From NCBI GenBank assembly GCA_030430245.1, contig JAUIFY010000028.1:1-33219 (forward strand): a stretch of DNA of 33,219 nt. The letters are read 5' to 3'. The notes under the pieces were generated by a model. That model did no database searches and was not told the DNA's origin. It was given only the letters and a program-made list of their open reading frames with translations. The DNA is from a bacterium. GTDB lineage: Bacteria > Desulfobacterota > Binatia > UBA12015. Positions within the stretch are counted from its first letter, which is position 1, and each line of letters opens with the position of its first letter. Of this stretch, positions 31,506 through 33,219 are shown in pieces. The position numbers were made by a program, and so were the translations under genes.

Positions 31506-32078
31506 TCAGGGGAAGATCTCGATCTCGCTCGTGTCGCCGCCGGCCTCGTACAAGACGACGCGCCGGGGGACACCCGTCTCGGGCTCGAGCTCCAGGTCGA
31601 TCCGTTCGAGAAGGCGAGCCATCGTCGGATCCTTCGGGGTCAGACGAAACGCCCCGGGCTCCCGACCGGCCGCGCGCGTCACGTCGAAGGCGACGGCGAT
31701 GTCGGCCGCGGTCGCTCCGAACACGCCCGAGAAGCCCCCCGGCAGCGCGCCGAACGCCCCGATCATCCCCTCCGGAACCTCCTCCATCGCACCGGGAGGC
31801 CCAGAGCGGACGACCCCGTCGCGCGTGTCGACGACGACCGGCTCGGGCGAGACCACCTCCCAACGCATTCCGTCCGGTGGCTCGAACCGAACCCGCCCCG
31901 TCGAGATCAGCGGATCGCGCAGCAAAGCGATGCGCTTCGTCTGACGGAATCGCGCGTCGAGCGGCTCGGTGCTCCGGCGCCCGAGGATCGAGGCGAGCTC
32001 GGCCGCTGCGTCGTCGACCGCGCGCGCCGACGCCGGCCACGCGAAGCACGCCAGGACCACGAGGACCCACGTGCGCAT
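31506..32078 (-). CDS. LolA-like periplasmic carrier
   Basis: A 190-residue exported protein. Its signal peptide is MRTWVLVVLACFAWPASARA (1-20). The mature part opens with LDARFRQTKRIALLRDPLISTGRVRFEPPDGMRWEV, the LolA-fold pattern (F-x-Q-x-K-x3-L-x4-S-G-x-F-x-F...L-R-W). Later segments alternate strands consistent with the LolA half-barrel. Proteins of this fold shuttle lipoproteins or lipids between the membranes; copies inside biosynthetic operons usually serve the operon's own product. ATG 32078 sets the signal peptide. It lies 26 bp downstream of the acyl carrier gene. The last residues are short compared with housekeeping LolA, again pointing to a specialised copy. Confidence 0.85.
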   Translation of the reverse strand: MRTWVLVVLACFAWPASARAVDDAAAELASILGRRSTEPLDARFRQTKRIALLRDPLISTGRVRFEPPDGMRWEVVSPEPVVVDTRDGVVRSGPPGAMEEVPEGMIGAFGALPGGFSGVFGATAADIAVAFDVTRAAGREPGAFRLTPKDPTMARLLERIDLELEPETGVPRRVVLYEAGGDTSEIEIFP

Positions 32079-32104
32079 CTTCGCGGCACCAGCCACGACG
32101 CGCC

Positions 32105-32374
32105 TCAGCTCGCGGCGGACGCGCGCTGCCCTTCGATGAAGTCCGTCAGGGCATCGATCGAGGCGAACGCCGCACGCGCTACCTCCTCGTCCGGGATCGC
32201 GATCTCGAACTCCTCCTCGATGAGGACGACGAACTCCAGCGCGTCGATCGAGTCGAGACCGAGCCCTTCCCCGAAGATCCCGTCCGCGTCGACGATGGTC
32301 TCGGGCTCGATCTCGAGGCGAAGGCCTTCCACCAGAAGCTCCTTCGCGCGCTGGGCAATCTCCGCTCTCGTCAT
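32105..32374 (-). CDS. Acyl carrier protein
   Basis: An 89-residue acyl carrier protein. The phosphopantetheine serine lies in GLGLDSIDALEFVVLIEEEF (about residues 38-57; DSxDxLE form), and the rest is a four-helix, strongly acidic fold (DEEVARAAFASIDALTDFIE). ATG 32374 gives the typical length. It is the first gene of the LolA-lipoprotein-exporter-flippase operon, so it is probably a dedicated carrier for a fatty or polyene chain, not the housekeeping AcpP. No ketosynthase or acyltransferase is in the window; it may be on the other side of the junction or elsewhere. Confidence 0.93.
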   Translation of the reverse strand: MTRAEIAQRAKELLVEGLRLEIEPETIVDADGIFGEGLGLDSIDALEFVVLIEEEFEIAIPDEEVARAAFASIDALTDFIEGQRASAAS

Positions 32375-32450
32375 GTCCGATCCGAACGATTGCGTTTTTA
32401 CCACGGGTCCGGGTCGACACAACCGGCGCCTTCTCGGCGCGAGGCGGCGC

Positions 32451-32888
32451 CTACGAGAGCCGCTCGATGACGGCCTGGGCGAACTCTCGCGTCCCGAGAT
32501 CACCGCCGATGTCGCCCGTTCGAGCGCCATCACCCAGGGCGGCATCGTACGCACGCTTGATTCGCTCGGCCGATTGCCGGCACGCGTCGTCCCCACGCGT
32601 CTCCGCGAGGTGGTTCAACATCATCACGGCCGACATGAGGAGTGCCAGAGGGTTTGCCGCGTTCGTCCCCGCGATGTCGGGCGCGGAGCCGTGCACCGCC
32701 TCGAAGACCGCGCGCTCGTCTCCCAGGTTCGCGCCGGGCACGACCCCGAGCCCGCCCACCAGGCCAGCGCACAAGTCGCTCACGACGTCGCCGTAGAGGT
32801 TCTCCATCAGGAGCACGTCGAACCGCGACGGGTCCTGCACGAGCCGCATGCAGCCCGCGTCGATGATCAACGTCTCCAGCTCGATCTC
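32451..32888 (-). CDS. NAD-type isocitrate dehydrogenase, C-terminal part only
   Basis: About 145 residues matching the C-terminal part of NAD-dependent isocitrate dehydrogenase, or the close relative isopropylmalate dehydrogenase: LIIDAGCMRLVQDPSRFDV, LYGDVVSDLCAGLVGGLGVVPGANLG, FEAVHGSAPDIAGTNAANP, and a C-terminal helix region. The N-terminal half (substrate and first nucleotide residues) is missing. Reading the frame upstream, the sequence leaves the family at about 32888 and enters a coiled coil and an HsdS end. As it stands it is not a working dehydrogenase. Either the gene is truncated by recombination or the assembly joined two contigs here. Confidence 0.85.
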   Translation of the reverse strand, partial: EIELETLIIDAGCMRLVQDPSRFDVLLMENLYGDVVSDLCAGLVGGLGVVPGANLGDERAVFEAVHGSAPDIAGTNAANPLALLMSAVMMLNHLAETRGDDACRQSAERIKRAYDAALGDGARTGDIGGDLGTREFAQAVIERLS

Positions 32889-33219
32889 CAGATCTTCCTG
32901 ACCTTGTCGTCGCTCGGTGTAATCCAGTTGCATCCTTGTGAGCTTTTGTTCGAGCTCAGCTTCGCGCTGTTCTAGACCTTCAATCACAGCCTGCAAACGC
33001 ATGGAGGTCTTCTTTTCGGCCTCGGCCACGCGAAGCTCGCCGGACATGAGCCTGGGCAGCAGCAGGTCGCGGGTCTGGGCGAGGGTACGGGATTCGTGGA
33101 TGTTTGCGATGATCCGTTCGATCATCGGCGCAACTATCCGCTGATACGCTGCGACAACTTCGTTGGTGCCAAGGCAGGTTTCATAGGCAGACATCACTTT
33201 CCAACTCGTGCGCGGCATC
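32889..33219 (-). CDS. HsdS-like C-terminal fragment with coiled coil, fused in frame
   Basis: From the window edge, the frame encodes the C-terminal end of a type I restriction-modification specificity subunit (VVAAYQRIVAPMIERIIANI, then TLAQTRDLLLPRLMSGELRV, 33012-33219), followed by a charged coiled coil (QAVIEGLEQREAELEQKLTRMQ, 32889-33011) that runs into the dehydrogenase fragment. The 5' end is beyond the window. HsdS proteins recognise DNA for the HsdM/HsdR complex; the last residues normally end soon after the GEL/I motif. The coiled coil is not a usual part. The local base composition is clearly less GC-rich than the rest of the window, indicating different origin. Confidence 0.6.

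Noticed and set aside
29667-32975. Plus-strand frame of 1102 codons
   Set aside because: Antisense to the exporter, lipoprotein, LolA-like and ACP genes, all of which have clear family motifs.

Overview
The window looks like chromosome of a GC-rich Gram-negative bacterium. Evidence for an outer membrane includes an AsmA-like protein, a LolA-like carrier, lipoproteins with lipoboxes and a DegP/HtrA-type periplasmic protease. Gene content and base composition fit a deltaproteobacterial or Myxococcota-like lineage, but that is only an inference. No rRNA, tRNA or CRISPR array was found.

Left flank (1-9772). A glucose-6-phosphate dehydrogenase runs off the left edge. It is followed by an SGNH hydrolase and a divergent pair: a MerR-type regulator with three cysteines and a small Cys-pair protein, sharing a MerR-type promoter with a 19-bp spacer. 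Next come a small membrane protein and an AsmA-like protein. A minus-strand cluster then encodes a sulfotransferase, a Gfo/Idh/MocA oxidoreductase and a DegT-type aminotransferase, probably a surface-sugar module, preceded by a secreted protein of unknown function.

Integrated element (about 9773-17966, 8.2 kb). This is the most interesting part. It carries a tyrosine integrase, a zinc-finger protein, two small excisionase-like HTH proteins, a CHC2/Toprim primase and a VapE-type helicase. Directly after the helicase gene lies a nested, inverted array of a 9-bp motif (GTWCCAACC) flanking a more AT-rich core, a strong candidate replication origin. Small unknown genes, a structured non-coding segment and a secreted matrixin-like protein lacking its zinc-binding residues follow. 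No capsid, terminase, tail or conjugation gene is present. The layout matches a phage-satellite (PICI/P4-like) plan with int, xis, primase, helicase, ori and cargo. Both ends carry helically phased GGGTACC repeats resembling integrase arm sites, inside a shared 10-bp candidate core. The element sits between a minus-strand secreted-protein gene and a plus-strand HtrA gene.

Right flank (17967-32374). Genes are an HtrA protease, a large lipoprotein, short-form ArgC, a DUF763 protein, a flippase-like membrane protein, a secreted fusion of cyclohexadienyl dehydratase and chorismate mutase, ThrH and a JAMM-type metallopeptidase. A tightly packed minus-strand operon then encodes an acyl carrier protein, a LolA-like carrier, an OM-type lipoprotein, an MMPL/RND exporter and a second flippase-like protein. 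Together these look like a lipid or polyene export module.

Right edge (32451-33219). The C-terminal part of an NAD-type isocitrate dehydrogenase is joined in frame to a coiled coil and the C-terminal end of a type I restriction HsdS subunit. Base composition drops at the join, so it is either a recombination junction or an assembly chimera.
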